Below are positions 32,595 through 43,947 of a stretch of DNA of 64,000 nt, one piece after another (within the stretch, counting starts at the first letter, position 1; each line of letters begins with the position of its first letter). The notes beneath the pieces are model-generated. The model was not told the origin of the DNA and made no database searches. It was given only the letters and a program-made list of their open reading frames with translations. The stretch covers positions 3,968,001-4,032,000 of the forward strand of contig AP026540.1 in the NCBI GenBank assembly GCA_026075535.2. The letters run 5' to 3'. This DNA comes from Tricholoma matsutake (taxonomy: Eukaryota; Basidiomycota; Agaricomycetes; Agaricales; Tricholomataceae). The translations under genes and the position numbers were made by a program.

Positions 32595-34080
32595 TCATCC
32601 CAGGTAAGTGTGCATGAATTGACTGATGTACTCCCTGAATATGGAGTTCATAAACTGTTGGAAAGTAGCTGGGGCATTGCAATTGCCCTGCTGCATCACC
32701 AAGCTCTCAAAGGTGCCCTGTACTGCCACGAATGCTGTTTTCCAGATGTCCCCTGGTTCCACCAAGATCTGCTCATAAGCATCGGACAAGTCGATCTTTG
32801 AATGATACTTCACTCAAGCTACATCCAGCCTGATCAGGTCCTGATCAGGGAAAGGTGTCACATTCTTGACTGTGGTGTCATTTCTCTTTTTGGCGTTCAC
32901 CATGGTATGGATGTCCCCACTTTTCTTGGGAACTACCAGCATCGGAGCAGCCTGCTCTGTGTGCACTGGTCTCCACCATCCCACTCGACAATACCTCTTG
33001 ATTTTATCAGCAAGAGGTCATCGCATTGAGTCGGGACACTTAGGTAAGTGGTAGTTATACCTACTTCTTTCATCCACCAAGGGAATTTGATGGTTGATCT
33101 CCCTCATTGGAGGGGGTCATTCTGGTACACCCTGTAGAATGACCTTACAGACCTCAAGCCATTCCTCCCATAAGTGGGGAATGTCCTTCTTATTCAAGGG
33201 TCCTTGGGCCTTTGCGCTCTTGGCTAGCTCTTCGCAGATAGCGAAGAGTGCCTCATTCAGATCAGTCAGTTGCTGCTCCAAGAGCACCTCAGGCACAGTG
33301 GGATGACCAGGATCAATTCTACAATTCGGCCCCTCAGGATATCAGTCCAAGTAAATTCCTCAATGTATTCATCCCAGTCACCTGTATTCTTGTGGTCACT
33401 CTCAGGTTCCTTGTCAGGATCCTTATCCACAGGATCCAAGTCCTCGTCTTTGGGGCCCAGGAGGATGGGGTCCAAGGTCCCCAAGCCATGCCCCTTCTGG
33501 GGACGATCCACATCTGTCTCTTCCACCATTGTCATGGATGCCCGGCCTCTGGATGAAGGCTGGGCCAAAACCAAACTTATCCTGAGCTTATTGGGATCCT
33601 TTAATATGCTGACAGTGATACAAGGGCCACTGTCAAGTCACTCATCCTGCACAGGTTGAGTTCTCATGGCATATCTATGTACATGTTGGAACGTGCTTTC
33701 GCTCTTGACAATGGTAGGAAGGACATGACCCTGGAACCATACCTGGTCTCACTCGAAGTCCAGGATGATACCACATTTCCTCATGAACACTGTCCCTATG
33801 ATGGCATCATATCTATCGAGGTTGATCAGATTGAAATAATGCTTGGATTTTATGGTCCCTAGTTTGAACTCTGCAAAGAGCCCAAAATTGATCTTGGATC
33901 GACTTCCCACCATCCCTAGCTGGAGGGGTACTGACCAGCTCCTCCAAATCATGCACCTTCAGATTTGCTGACATGGTGAACTTGGGGGAAACCGAGTCAG
34001 CCATACACCCCAAGTCTAGAGGTATGTTGGCTTCAAGGCCATGAATCTTCATTCATACGATGAAGCACCAATTGTCCTTC
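32595..34080 (-). pseudogene. G2 protease and 5' part of reverse transcriptase (internally deleted)
   Basis: Protease-like segments at 34052-33750 include DLGCMADSVSPKF (the active site normally reads D-S/T-G) and YDAIIGTVFMRKCGIILDFE. A long acidic linker follows (33570-33270). RT motifs at 32815-32595 include YHSKIDLSDAYEQI, TFESLVMQQGNCNAPATFQ and IFREYISQF. Right after the next residues, where YLDDI is expected, the sequence jumps to the region just before the integrase. The RT catalytic motif, thumb, connection and most of RNase H are therefore deleted near 32595. The region 32830-33265 has frame shifts. Confidence 0.75.
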
Positions 34081-36970
34081 TTAGTTCAAGGAGGGCAGGT
34101 AATTTTCTTGGATGACCTCCTCAGGGCTGGGGGGCGCCTGAGGTTCAGGATAGGGAGGAGTCAGTTAGCACTCCCATCTGCTCAGTGAGAGGGTGGTTCC
34201 CAACTGTCTCCTCTTTGGAATCCTCATCTGAGTTGGATACCGATTGCATTGAGGGGCATGAGTCAGATGCTGAATCTGACTCATAATTGTAGATCACCTC
34301 TCAAATAGCCCCACATCATTCTGAATCCTCGCCTTCATCAGAACCTTGCTCACTGTCTGAGTTCATGAGGTACAGATCCCCAATCAGAGCTGTATTGGGA
34401 TCCCAACATGTCCCCATCGGATTCCTCAGAATCACTGTGAACTGCTGCCAATCGCTCCTCCTCTGCTGGAGGGGGATCTTCCTTGGCAACACCTAGTTCC
34501 TTGTGGGCCGCATACATCCTTGCACCCATGTTGGGTTTTGATTGCCCCAGAGTATTATACTCGGAACACTTCTTATCAGTGGAGTAATGACCTAATCCCC
34601 CACATTTGTAACAAGTGGGGGGAGGTTTACTTTCCTCATACTTTCTAGTGGGGACATGGTCTCTGGAGGTCTGATCTCCAGAGATGGGTGGCTTCCTATC
34701 TTCATGTCAAGGTTCCTTCCTCATGGGAAATAGTGTTGCCATGGCTCAAGCCGACATTTTTTCAACAAATGGCTATTGTGTTCCAAATAAAATTTCTAAA
34801 TTTCTGGGAATATTTGACAAGATAGAAGAGCTCAAAAGCCGAGGGGTCATATTTTGGTTCTAAAAAATCGGGCCAGCCCTCCCCAAGTTATTACTGTGGC
34901 TTTGATTCAATTTCTTAGTGCTGAAACATGCCCCTCAGCTTTTGAACTCCTCTATGTCATCAAATATTTCCAGAATTTTAGAAATTTTATTTGGAACAGT
35001 ATAGCCATTTTCTGAAAAAACATCGGCTGAGCCATGGCAACACTAGCGGGAAACACCTCGCAAGTTCTAATTGGCCTGTCCCTGTTTCTAGGTCAATTGT
35101 CTTGCCTGGGAGAACCTTGGGCTCATTCAGGTGATTGACCCTCCTGGGTGGAGGGGGTCACCTTAGGCTTTGGAGTTTCTTTACTAGAAGACAGGGCCTC
35201 TACCAGGCACTTATGCTCCTGGTATCTCTTATTTTTCCTGAATATTTCTTCAGCTTTGTGGGCATAGTAGTGCATGGTTTCCATGGAACTTGCTTCTGTG
35301 GAACATCCCTTATCGAAGATGAAGGACACCATAGTCTGGGGTAACCCTGACAGCAGTTGGGTCTTGAAAGTAAACCCGTCAGGGGCCCTAATCATTCTGG
35401 TAGCGTATTGCTCCAGCTTGTGATAGTAACTCGTTACTCCCTTGACAGAATCATACTTCACTTTTGAGAAGTGGTCAACAGCATTGTGGGTGGTGTTGTC
35501 ATGGATGAACTGGTCGTATAGACTGGTAATCATGTCCTTGAATTTCCAGTGGGCCTTATGACGGTATACCCCGTCGACATTGTCCTCAAACCAGGTTAAT
35601 GCTATTCCTTCAAAATACATTCCAGTGTACTCAATCCTTTTGGCATCAAGAGCTGGCCCACTGATCTTGCTCACCTTCAACCATTGAAGGAGAGTTTTCA
35701 ATCAACACTCGAACACTTCTGTGTCCGAGCTTCCTCCATAAGATGAGGGATTCAGCACTCAGGGTCCATTCTTCCATTCTGGGAGGGACTCCATAGTCGC
35801 CAATACCTTATTATCAATCTGTTGGTGGAATTTGGAGTGCATCACCTTCAAATACTTTGAAGGTCGATGATTGCCTTTGTCTTGATAGGAATTGAGCTCT
35901 CCAATATACCCTTGGTGATAGGATTGTGTGTCAGTAGGAGCTCCCATGGAAGGAGTCTCCCTCATAGGGGTCATTCTTGACCAAAGCTGAGAGTTGGGGC
36001 AAAGTAGACTAAGCTCCTCGATGTCATCCTCCTCATTGCTAGGAGGTGTGTCTTCATCATCGCTATCGCTTCTAGATGAAGAAGAGTCTCCTCCATCTCC
36101 TCCATCCCCATTTCCCCTGGATCCTCCACATCCAGGGGTGTCATCCCTTCCTCCATGCTCCTGTTGGGAAGGCTGAGGAGCTGGGGGTTGTGTAGGCTCC
36201 TGGGAAAGGCTGACATCCTTGAAGGGAAATCCCTCAGGGTTGAACCAAATACCCTGGTCAGGAATATTGGTGTGCTGTCCCTCACAGATAGCCTCATCTC
36301 AGAATCGTTGTAGGGCCACCTTGCTGGCCCCCATCATAGTGTACTATCTTTTTTGGCACAGGCTGAGTGGCAGGTGCCCCTTGGGGGGTAGTTTGCATTT
36401 GTCCATCAGATTCGCGATGGATCTGATCCGAGAAACCCATGGCCAAAGCCTTGAGCTCCTTCTCGAGACAAGAGGGGTCATAGCTGGTCTGGTCCAGGTG
36501 ACTGTGAATGAAGTCATGGGCCAATGAGGCAAACTGGGCAGCTTGTGTCTCCTCCCTTCCAGAGGAGGAGTTCTTTTCTGGCTTCTTCTCCTCTTGTTGC
36601 TTTTATCTGCTCCCCTCACCCATGGGGGGAGGCAAAGGCAATTTCACTGGTCCAGGTGACAAGTGCATGGAAGTTTGATGTGGTGCAATGAATTCACGAG
36701 CATTAGATGGTGCGGGAGCCTGGGTGAGTTCTCTGGAGTTCAAGGACCCAGAGACAGGGGAGGAGAAAGAGAGTTGGAAATTTCCCTTGTACCCTGAGTC
36801 AATGTCCTTGATGTTGACTCTTCTTCTGCTTCTTCAATGACACCCAATGGATTCCCATCCACTGAGTCTAACAGTTTGTTGCCAGGAGGTTCGGTGTCCA
36901 AACCAACCTTCTGTCTCACATGGGTTGTCTTGTTCTTCTTCACCTTGGTGGAAGACATGACAGGTGTCAT
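34081..36970 (-). pseudogene. G2 gag with zinc knuckle
   Basis: Begins near 36960 with MSSTKVKKNKTTHVRQKVG. Acidic and proline-rich leader regions (36600-35970) follow. The conserved retrotransposon gag domain is at 35700-35300 (MYFEGIALTWFEDNV, WKFKDMITSLYDQFI, GVTSYYHKLEQYATRMI). A single zinc knuckle CYKCGGLGHYSTDKKC (CX2CX4HX4C) is at about 34615-34568. An acidic tail runs to 34200. H7 interrupts between the gag domain and the knuckle. Stops and shifts are moderate. Confidence 0.85.
34731..35045. mobile_element. hAT-like palindromic MITE H7 (315 bp)
   Basis: Inverted repeats of about 90 bp starting TAGTGTTGCCATGGCTCA make nearly the whole element a foldback. Flanks ATGGGAAA and GCGGGAAA agree at six of eight bases, which fits an aged 8-bp duplication. 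It lies inside gag of G2, so it is younger than G2. Confidence 0.82.
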
Positions 36971-37135
36971 TTTCGAGAAGGACTGGGAACTAGATTTGGT
37001 TGCAGATCACAAGGGCTAAATGAACTGTTGCCGGTGGTGTCAGGGTCAAATTTGATGTTATGGCATGAGTTGATGTTCACAAAGCATGAAGTCAAGTGGA
37101 AAGATATTTTATATATGAGTTTGAGTGTTAAAAAG

Positions 37136-37318
37136 TGTAGTAATGTGGAGGGTGTTAGACTTATATCACATGATGCAATAACATGATTAATGTATATTTT
37201 GCTGTCTGTAAAAAAGTCTGTTGTTCTAATTAAAACTGGCCCTTATAAAGGGACTGGTGGCTTGCGCAAACAATATACAAATATATGTAAAGACTGGGCA
37301 TCAGCCCGGATCACCACA
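37136..37318 (-). repeat. 5' LTR of G2 (183 bp)
   Basis: Partner of 23663-23845, next to the GGGGG duplication at 37319-37323. On the minus strand the gag leader follows. Confidence 0.9.
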
Positions 37319-37512
37319 GGGGGCTAAAGTGCTTCATTTAGGCCCATAGGAGGTAAGGGACTAGCATGGTAGTGGCCTGCTGCATGAGTAAGGAGCTTGG
37401 TAGTGACAGGTAAATGGACTGTCCCAAGATCATGCAGCCAATTTACTTTGATGGAGATTTCAACATCAGTCAGGTTTTTTGCCATAGTGTGGAAGTCTGT
37501 GAACAGGGCCTC
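37319..37512. other. Short host flank between G2 and H3
   Basis: About 190 bp between the two insertions. The minus strand is open and reads LFTDFHTMAKNLTDVEISIK and onward, but I cannot assign it. It is not obviously FunK1 and may be an older insertion in that gene. Confidence 0.3.
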
Positions 37513-39385
37513 TAGGGTGTAGCATGGGTATGGGTAAACCCACAGTAAACAGCCCACAGGTTTGATGGGTATGGGTATGGTTGCTGAAATGCCAGACCTG
37601 TGCCATACCATACCCATTTTGGCAGTGTCACAGGTATCAACGGTTATTTAGGTCATTGGCCACGGAAGATGCCAGACATTGAAATGATGGCAAAATCATT
37701 GTTTGTAAGTATTTCAACTTTCTTATTTCACAACTAACAGTTTTGTTAGGTCCTACTCTAGTGACACGAAGCGTACGAAATGGGCCTAAATGACTTTGAT
37801 CATCATTTGGGCCCCAGGTAAGCTTTTCTTTGTTCATATCTTATTTTTCTTTATTCAACTAACTTCATTTGCATTGTTTACAGGTTTTAACTTACAATGA
37901 TGTGACTACCATGACAACAATGACAACAACACCAACAATGGCCACCACAGCCACCACACCATCATCACCATCACCACCACAGCACCCCCAACTTCTGCCA
38001 TGAGCAACTGCCCATGGGGCGGAAACAGGGAGCAACGATGGGACGAGGATGGGATGAGGCACAGGCCCAAACAACATGTATTGTCATTTGGGCCCCAGGC
38101 ATGTTTCTCTTATATTATCTACAAGTCTTATCTCACCATATTGTGCCCACATGACGATGTCCATCGTTTGGGCTCTAGGAAAAGTTTTTTTTTGTTTTGT
38201 TTTTGTTTTTTCAACTAACTAATATGTTCATCTTGTTTATTAGGTTCTAACTATGTTATAACAACAAGACGATGCCTCCATGCCCACCTATGCCCACCCA
38301 CAGCAATGCCATGATGCCACATGACTGAAAACCAAAATGGATGACCTCCCTCCCACCACTCCCCTCCATCAACACCCACCACCACTGCTCCTGTACCCAC
38401 CACCACGTCGTCTAACACTGGACAACAGGACGGGGATGTGAGGGACGAGAACAACATTGACAATGAACCACTGCCACCATGAGCAACTGCTCACAGGGTC
38501 GAAATGGGGAGCAATGAAATGGGACGACAACACCAGGGGACAGGGACAGAGAGGGGGATGAATGACAACTACACAGGCAGTGATGGCGACAAGGATGGCG
38601 ATGAGGAAGGGGATGATGATGAGGTGAAACAAAAAAAGGCCCAAGACGTTGGGCCACAGGTGAATTTTGTTCCTTTTCTCATTTCATTTCATTGTTACTA
38701 ACCCCAAACATTCTAGGCAATGATTTTACTATTGACGATGATGGGCGCCCCCTGTCTCACCCCCACCACTGCCACGAGCTCCTGCTCATGGGGTGGTTAG
38801 GTGGTAGCAAGACCATACGCTCATGACAGCAGCACCCCCAACTACCGCCACAAGCAACTGCTTGCAGGGTGGAAATGGGGAGAAAGGATGGGACAAGGAC
38901 GGGGAGGATGATCCAGGACCATGAGGGGCAGGGGCACTACTGTGAAGAAGGGGAAGGACCTCTCCTTGCCCTCCATCTCGTCGGTGTTTTTTTTAATTAT
39001 TTAGTATTGTATAGAATTATGAAATACACAAATCCCTCCTTTGCTCTTCTTGAGTGGTGGAGGTGTCTTTTTTTTCAAAAATAATTAAATATAAGTCCCT
39101 CTGTACAAAGATTTATTGTCTGTGGCTCAAGTATTGTATACAATGTGTAGTTGAGTTAGTAAAGATACAAATGCAGGATGTTTAACAGTGTAGAATGTCT
39201 AAATATGAGGCAAAGATGTAGTCAAACCTATGGTGTATATACATGGTGTCACACCTGTGGTGTTTTATGACAGACCGTGGGTTAAACCTGTCACCGCAGT
39301 TGCAGTGTTAGAACAGGTGTGGTGTTGACAGGTGTGGGTGTGGTGTATTAAATTTTACCCACGGTGTGACCCATGCTACACCCTA
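37513..39385. mobile_element. hAT-like non-autonomous element H3 (1873 bp)
   Basis: Flanked by an exact 8-bp duplication AGGGCCTC (37505-37512, 39386-39393). Termini TAGGGTGTAGCATGGGT are exact inverted repeats. The GCATGGGT block at TIR positions 10-17 is shared with H1 and H4. The interior has plus-strand hairpin-plus-intron-like units (hairpins about 37781-37816, 38063-38098, 38143-38178). The clearest has a GGCCCCAG/GTAAGC donor, CAACTAACTTC branch and TTTACAG acceptor at 37815-37883. GAGCAACTGCTC palindromes are also present. No transposase. Confidence 0.92.
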
Positions 39386-39393
39386 AGGGCCTC

Positions 39394-40267
39394 TGTCCCT
39401 ACCAGGGCACCATAAAGAGTAGAGCCAAGGGGGTCTCTTAATTGATCTTGATTAAGAGATAGAATTTATTTAGGAGGATGATGTCACTATGACAGACAAC
39501 AATAGGGACAACAATGCTGAAGGTGAAGAGGCTCAGGTTGTCACTGATGTTTGCATGGAGGTGGCTGGCAATGCCTGTGTCAATCTATCACCCCCTTCTG
39601 CCCTTCACAATGAAAGTACAGCAGAAGGTGAAGTGACAGTGGCAGGCGCTGGTGATGCAGTGGGTCATGGTGTAGCCCCTGTGGTAGAAATTTCTGATCA
39701 TGTCTACACAGTACATCTTCATGCTATATATTGTTGGCAGCAAGTACTGATTGGTATGTATCTTAAGGCACACCTCCATTTATGGCAATAGAGGCTCTCA
39801 TCACCCCAAAAAACATAGAATTTGCCCACCTGCCCTCACATGATCTTGAGTCGATCCTCTATGTTATCCTTTACATCTGCACAATCACCCAAGGGCCTCG
39901 CCAGTCTATCCACTTGGATTTTGATGTTTCTGAATCACTCTACATGAAATCATGGTTCTCAACTGACCCTGTTGATGTTATTGGTTTCTGCAAGGTTGGA
40001 CACATGTCTCAACCAGAACAGACCATTATTCCAGGCTTCATGAGGTACTGGCAGGACTTTATCCCCTACATGTTGGAGTGGATCTGAATTTGCTTCTTTC
40101 CCAAATACAACACTGCCTGTCCCAATCATCTTACACACAAAAAGATGCTGGTTGTCCTTGAGAAAGCATACTGTTCTGTGAAGGAACCAGATGGGATGCC
40201 TATCAAATAGAGCAAACCAATCACTGGAGCAAAGAGAACCCAACAGTCTGTTGGTAAAGCAATTGTT
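39394..40267 (+). pseudogene. FunK1 kinase, C-lobe segment
   Basis: GGLLIDLD (39424-39447) is the DFG-equivalent of FunK1, followed by TAA. A low-complexity acidic stretch of about 90 residues, common at this place in the family, comes next. Then come GTPPFMAIEALITP (39772-39813) and AHLPSHDLESILYVILYICT, the most typical FunK1 block, followed by W-F and the VGHMSQPEQ region. The segment ends in LEKAYCSVKEPDG. TGA at 40085-40087 replaces an expected Arg, and TAG at 40208 is a second stop. The LINE at 40268-41129 interrupts the last 25 residues. Confidence 0.85.
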
Positions 40268-41129
40268 CAGGGCACAAGGGGGTGGAGGGGAACAAGAGAG
40301 TGGATGACCAGGCAAAAAAAGCAGTAATGGAGGGAAGCAGCAATACCAACAGCCTACCAAAGCTCCTGAAGAAGAGACTCCCCCACAGCAAATCAGCAGT
40401 AATACAAGCACATGGAGGGCAACTGAAGAAAAGGGCACAGAGACTATGGCAAACCTCACCCCGATACGATAGGATGAAGAAGACAGACCCAAAGACCCCA
40501 TCAACCAAGTACATCAACTTGGTCATGCCACTGCCGAGGAAGTTGGCAAGCATGCTGTCACAGCTGAGAATGGGGGATACACCACTAGCTAAGCACCTAC
40601 CCCATATCGGGAAAGCAGACTCACCCACTTGCCCTGCATGCCAACAGGATGATGAAACCATACAGCACCTCATGCTACATTGCCAGGCCCACTGGGCAGC
40701 CAGACAGAAGCTATGAAACAGCACGGGAGGAAGGGACATCAATCTGATGAAGTTATTCACCACAACCAAGACACTACATGCTTTGTTCACATTTATTGTG
40801 GAGACAGGGAGATGGCACAGCACATTTGGAGATCTACCGATGCTAGAGGAGGAGCAACAGAGGAGAGGACAGAGAGAAGGGAGAGATGAGAGAACAGCGC
40901 CGCACACAGCAAGCAACACCTAGAGCGCAACTACACTATCCATGGGCCAGCACCACTTATTTCAGCGCATACAGTGCTTGAGGGCCACTATATGGCCCCT
41001 CAAAGCAAATGACGAGGACATCACACCAGAGGGATGGATGAGGCAGAGTACATAACATTTATTTTAGTCGCTTACATATGGTACGCCACAAAGGAGAATA
41101 AATGGGATTCAAAAAAAAAAAAAAAAAAA
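40268..41129 (+). mobile_element. 5'-truncated LINE with poly(A) tail
   Basis: Encodes the end of a LINE polyprotein: an RNase H end (GNKRVDDQAKKAVM), YINLVMPLPRKLASMLSQLR, and the zinc motif CPACQQDDETIQHLMLHC typical of LINE ORF2 C-termini. A 3' UTR of about 390 bp and 19 A residues (41111-41129) follow. The 12-bp AAAGCAATTGTT (40256-40267, again 41127-41138, sharing A's with the tail) is the target duplication. There is one stop (TGA 40716) before the natural end. The sharp tail suggests recent insertion. Tad- or L1-type cannot be resolved here. Confidence 0.9.
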
Positions 41130-41138
41130 GCAATTGTT

Positions 41139-41186
41139 GTCGAGAGAAAGAAGCATAAGCTGGAGAAGCCAAAGGCAAAACATTGA
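41139..41186 (+). pseudogene. FunK1 kinase, last codons
   Basis: Reads in frame from the pre-insertion codon: VERKKHKLEKPKAKH then TGA (41184-41186). This basic tail completes the FunK1 gene, which thus spans about 34 kb because of insertions. Confidence 0.7.
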
Positions 41187-41503
41187 GGTGGGCTATCACA
41201 GGGTTGTTAGTTCTATATGCATGCATCAATCATCTCTCATCATTTACTTTTATGTTACCTATATCTCATCACTATGCTCTTACTCTGGACTGTCACCAGT
41301 TCACCCATATACTGCTGCCTTTTAGTAAATTTCAGTGCTTATAGTACTTCTCAAGCATTTCCTTGACTTGGAGTATGTCATAGAGGTTTATTGAGGATCT
41401 TCTATTGTCATCATGAGTATCCTATTTTCTGGGGACACCAAATAAATATCATGATCATGAGAAGTTTTCCTTCGCTACACTTGTTCTCAAAATTCCCTGG
41501 CCA
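41187..41503. other. Intergenic, no feature seen
   Basis: About 320 bp of A+T-rich sequence after the FunK1 stop. It may contain the terminator of FunK1 and the promoter of the next gene. No specific motif. Confidence 0.35.
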
Positions 41504-43947
41504 ATGGCTCCAGCTGCTGCACTCTGGCCCTCCAGAATGTTTCTGGGTCCCTACTCCAATCCAGGAGCAGTGTTGAGCTCCAGTGGCCATAGTGTGAGCC
41601 CTATGAGCCTCGTAGCAGCCAGCAAGGCCAGCACTAGTGAAGACTCTGCCTCATATCCTCCATTGCCATCTGATAGTAGCTCTCATCATCTTTATTGGGA
41701 TTCACCTCTATCAGCATCATTGAATACCTCAAATGTGTTCCCTATGTCGCAGACCCATTATTCTTCTATCAATCCATTGCTAGGGATCTGCATGGGTTTT
41801 GTGTACCCATACAGGTTACGGGTATGGGTACATGTGGGTATGGGTCACAATAGTCCTACCCGTGAGCTACAAAATGCACTAAAAATCAAGCAAAGCAGTC
41901 AAGAATTGACCATTTTACTTGATTTTTAGTGCATTTTGTAGCTAAAACCAGCAGGTTCATGGGTAAAACCTGCCACAAGTACTGGTACAGGTACAGCACA
42001 AAATACCTGTGGGTTACCTGTGCAGATCCCTATCCATCACAAGTTTCATATTCGCAATACCAGGATCTTCAGCATCATGCTTCTGAGCTCAAGAGGAAGA
42101 ATATGTTGCTTCAGGAGTGGCATGATACACTCTAGTAAAGTTGATCATACATTTAAACCAGACAGTGACTAATGCAAGCCTCAAGCGAGGCATACAATGC
42201 CTTATTAAAAGTCATACCAGGTGCAGCAGTCAGCAAAAATGTTGGAATGAACCAAGATGTGTTCTCTATGCCCCCACTGTGTCAAAAGGACTATCCAAAA
42301 ATCAAGTTCTGGTTCAAATGCCAGTGGGCCAAGTTTATGAATAATCAGCCAGTGAATGCACTTTCATCTCATGGGAGGAGCTGCACATCTCAAGGAATAA
42401 ATGTTGCAATGCAATATGTCAAACTTGAAGATGGTACCATAATAGATGGTGACAGGGCTACCGAGATGAGGAAATTTGCATGCAGTGTTTGGGTTTTGCT
42501 CACTAAAAACAGTGCACCACCATCAAAATGGGGGCACAGTGATGTCCAGGCAAGACAGCAGTACATCAATTCACTCAGCTCTCAATTTCCGGAACTCAGA
42601 TTGTGTGACCTAGACTGGAAGGCCAGGCAGATCACAACTGACAATTGCCCATCCTAGTACAATACTTGGCTATCCAAGCAGAAGGCAAGGACTGTTGTAA
42701 AAGAGGAAGAAGCTGTCAATGTGCCACCTCAAACCCAAGTTACCAAATGCTCCTGGAAGGCATCATCAGTAAAGTCTGAAGCAAAATGGGTAAAACTGGC
42801 AGTCCCATGCAATAGTGGACCAGAATACACGGTGGATGATGCCAACCACATGGCCATCAACATCATACAGGGTGATCATGATGCTTGCAGCTTGAACCAC
42901 ATTATGGCAGTCCCCAGGTTAGTTTTCAATAAGTGCTTCAAGCTTACATCCTTCATATTTGACAGAATGTGCTGATTGTGGACCTGAGTGCCAGTAGTGA
43001 AGCTAGTGAAGTTGGTGAAGGCCCAGAAACAGAGAATGGTGTGGCAGTAAATCTCATAACTCTGGGTGCAGCGGATTGGGATAATACATTCAAGGTATGC
43101 TCTTAGCCTTATTACACAACCTTAGCTGCTACTTACATTGCAATAGATAAACAATCAGCTAAAGATCTCAGATGACTTGGCCACTAGGTTAGAAATCAAT
43201 ACCACCAACACTCTCTCTTCAGCGTGGCTTGTTCCACACAATTCTACACTCCTCCCAATGGTGTCAGTATCTCCAGCCTCTCCCTCTGCACCCTTGTCAG
43301 CATCACATTCCTCTATGCTCCTCCTGATGGCATCTGCATCTGTAGTCCCATCCTCACCTACATCAGCATTAGTGAATGATCTTTCACAAATGGCACATGG
43401 ACCCACCCCTGCTCCCCACCTCATGTCTGTTCTCCCCCAAGTCTCTGCACTCCTTGCAATGGCACCAGCATCTCTGGCCCCATCCTCACCTACATCTGCT
43501 GCATCGATGAATGACCTTCCAAAAGTGTCACAAACACATGATGGACATTTGGCCAATGTCACGAGCATTTTACCAATTCCCCTCCAGGCCTCTGTGCTCC
43601 AAACAGGATCAGCATCTCCAGTCCCATCCTTATCCACAGCACCAGTGGTGAACCTGAATAAGCTTCCCATAGCCTTGCAAACAGCTGCAACTGTTGACAC
43701 TGATGTTTCTTTGTCAGCTGTCAGTCAAGCTGATATCCCTACTAACCTCATTTCCATGAATTTATGCTCTCAAGAGTGGTGTCAACAAATTCCATGGGGA
43801 ACTATGGCTGAGTTTAAGGAATATTTTGATAACCTGTCTCCCAATGTTTTGAAGGTACATGAAGCTGAGATTGTGGTGTTGCGATAATCTGAACTTTTTG
43901 CTCAGCGACATGAAGAACTCTCAGCTGCAAAATGGCTTGCAGACAAG
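41504..43947 (+). pseudogene. Uncharacterised agaric-type protein gene, broken
   Basis: An N-terminal Ser/Pro-rich region starts at 41504 (MAPAAALWPSRMFLGPYSNP). A short coiled-coil-like segment (LQHHASELKRKNMLLQEW) follows beyond the H4 insertion. The core at about 42180-42660 has YPKIKFWFKCQWAKFMNN, GINVAMQYVKLEDGTIIDG, RATEMRKFACSVWV and FPELRLCDLDWKARQITTDN. I remember this core from many hypothetical proteins of mushrooms but know no function. A stop at 42655 and a frame change near 42170 break it. A likely intron at 43096-43146 (GTATGC to AATAG) precedes a Ser/Ala/Pro-rich exon (43147-43887) that reads on to 43947 after one stop. Confidence 0.5.
41781..42032. mobile_element. hAT-like foldback element H4 (252 bp)
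   Basis: Termini TAGGGATCTGCA are inverted repeats. Flanks TCCATTGC / TCCATCAC agree in six of eight bases (aged duplication). The centre is a palindrome of about 60 bp per arm (AAATGCACTAAAAATCAAG), homologous to H1, surrounded by GGGTATGGGTACA-type repeats. Confidence 0.78.

Larger units (their letters stand above)
23663..37318 (-). mobile_element. Gypsy retrotransposon G2 (13.7 kb, chromodomain type, with inserts)
   Basis: 183-bp LTRs at 23663-23845 and 37136-37318 start TGTAGTAATG and end CACTACA/CACCACA. They are flanked by an exact GGGGG duplication (23658-23662, 37319-37323). Minus-strand gene order is gag, zinc knuckle, protease, partial RT, integrase, chromodomain, then a long accessory 3' ORF. 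Three later insertions sit inside: H7 in gag, H2 in integrase and element C in the 3' ORF. Removing these gives about 9.3 kb, still large for Gypsy, mainly because of the 3' ORF. Confidence 0.93.

Noticed and set aside
43155..43700. A 181-codon minus-strand ORF rich in GEDGAxDA
   Set aside because: Antisense shadow of a Ser/Ala/Pro-rich plus-strand exon with periodic composition.
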